DNA from: Rhynchopus sp. YZ270_cl-10 | Lineage: Eukaryota > Euglenozoa > Diplonemea > Diplonemida > Diplonemidae | Assembly (NCBI GenBank): GCA_964035575.1 | Contig: OZ037922.1 | Location: forward strand, 186,001 to 250,000 | Direction: 5' to 3' | DNA length: 64,000 nt | Shown: positions 62,901 through 64,000 of the stretch, one piece after another | How positions within the stretch are numbered: position 1 is the first letter of the stretch | Layout: every line of letters begins with the position of its first letter | Translations under genes and position numbers: made by a program | The notes under the pieces: model-generated | Told to the model about the DNA's origin: nothing | The model's input: only the letters and a program-made list of their open reading frames with translations | Databases searched by the model: none

Positions 62901-64000
62901 GGGGTGGCTGGTGCAGTGGTTTCGCTTTCACTTTAGACCCCAGAAGACCATGCTGTGGCCACTCAAATGACAACATACACCGTGCAATGTTCTACAAATT
63001 TGCAAAGATATTTTCTATATTTCGAACCACCCCTTAGTAAGGCTTAGCTTGCCAAAGAAGTAAAAAATGAAAACCCTTTGAGAGACTCTGTTATCCTATC
63101 AGATTGCACATTCTAGTTTGCGCCTTCAGTGTCAGTACCGAGAAGGTAGTTGGAAGAATGAGCGGAAGCACGCCGTACAAATGCAGGGTCATGTCAGACA
63201 GTCTTTGTTTGCTTTCGTTTTGGTTCTTTGTTTTTTCTGCATCTCGTGCGCTGCTGCATTGCACCCCAAAGCAAGCGAGGTAGACCCAGCGCACAGGACA
63301 TATAACGTCGTACAGCTATGTTCAGTTCGGACGAAATGAATAAGAATCAGAATTAACAAAGCATCGCAACTGCTCAAAAAATAATACATCCGAGCTTGCT
63401 GCAGGGAAAACATGCTGCCTGCGTGTCCGGTGTGGCATTTCAGGGAACCATGTGATCATGAAGTACAAAAACAAAATTGCAAAATACAAATTCACAAGTT
63501 AAAACGTAACTGAGGGGGGTAGAGAGATCTTTTTTTTCTTAAGCTGATCATATCAGATATGGGAATAGGGGAACTCTTTTTTTTATTCTGGAAGGCAAAG
63601 GCGGTCAGAAAGGATGGCCTACCCAGGTTTAGTTCCCCCACTTTTTTTCTGAAAAGTTGGCAGTATTAGTGACACCCGAGGATGAGCTCCACTATACGTT
63701 CTTTCCTTCATTCATGGAGCCTGCAGGGCTCTGCATTGTGCAGAGGCATTGGCTGTAATAGGTTCACTCAAAAGCAATACAAATGTTCACTCATGCAAGC
63801 CTTGACACCCCCCTTCACCACTCCCACAGTCATTTGTCTGTTGTGGTTTCTTTTTGGTACCGAACAATCACAGAACCAAGAGGCGGGTGGTCTGTAGTCT
63901 GTACTGCAAAGTGCAACTTCTCTAATTCTCCAAAAGCGTCACCCGAAGGCAGCGAAAGGAGCTCCAGACAAGCACACCTCACAAGAGTGATTATTTTTTT
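62901..64000. other. Right edge without a recognised gene
   Basis: About 1.1 kb with short open frames only, none with recognisable motifs. T runs at 63,530-63,538 and 63,575-63,583. No repeats shared with the rest of the window were noticed. Confidence 0.5.

Noticed and set aside
1-64000. tRNA, rRNA or CRISPR features
   Set aside because: No TTCGA-type arm with a matching acceptor stem was noticed by eye, no rRNA core motif was seen, and tandem repeats here lack unique spacers.

Overview
The window comes from a nuclear genome of a flagellated protist. The host genes are eukaryotic in type (a ULK4/RUNKEL kinase, a four-domain class III cyclase, a PDZ/coiled-coil protein) and carry GT-AG introns. 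All four donors that could be tied to a matching acceptor begin GTATGTG. The cyclase domains resemble the euglenozoan/kinetoplastid type, but the sequence alone does not fix the lineage.

The left part (1 to about 17.6 kb) is a compact host segment with all recognised genes on the minus strand: ULK4-like kinase (runs off the edge), prolyl-4-hydroxylase-like oxygenase, a two-exon PDZ protein, a phytochelatin-synthase-like protease, an unrecognised multi-exon gene and a two-exon, roughly 1,354-residue cyclase. Intergenic gaps of 0.3 to 1.1 kb hold homopolymer and purine/pyrimidine tracts but no recognised RNA gene.

From about 17.9 kb to 45.4 kb the window is a repeat-rich compartment. It holds nested mobile elements, several with clear ends: a 1.66 kb TAA-flanked element (19,616-21,278), a TA-flanked Tigger/pogo-like element (41,185-42,140) whose unfilled relative lies at about 30.47 kb, an 833 bp element with a 6-bp target duplication (42,616-43,448) and a near-perfect 600 bp palindrome (43,802-44,401). 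There are also minisatellites of 9, 7 and 15 bp, a roughly 200 bp satellite, dispersed foldback hairpins and decayed coding fragments. One gene in this compartment is striking: a signal-peptide exon (25,881-25,769) splices in frame onto a long exon coding a prokaryote-like protein (25,185-23,757).

From 45.75 kb to 62.74 kb lies one huge minus-strand gene coding a P-loop GTPase, a long helical region, a SecA-type translocase ATPase and a VWA domain. It is cut in two by an apparently full-length 7.8 kb LINE (51,725-59,503, plus strand) flanked by a perfect 18-bp target-site duplication. Removing the LINE and one duplication copy restores a single open frame of more than 3,000 codons. The LINE codes an ORF1 with an OTU-type protease and an ORF2 with APE endonuclease, reverse transcriptase and a Cys-rich tail. 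A chimeric scrap of the same host gene family (30,970-31,072) shows that at least one relative existed and decayed. The last 1.2 kb contains the presumed promoter of the giant gene and nothing else recognised.
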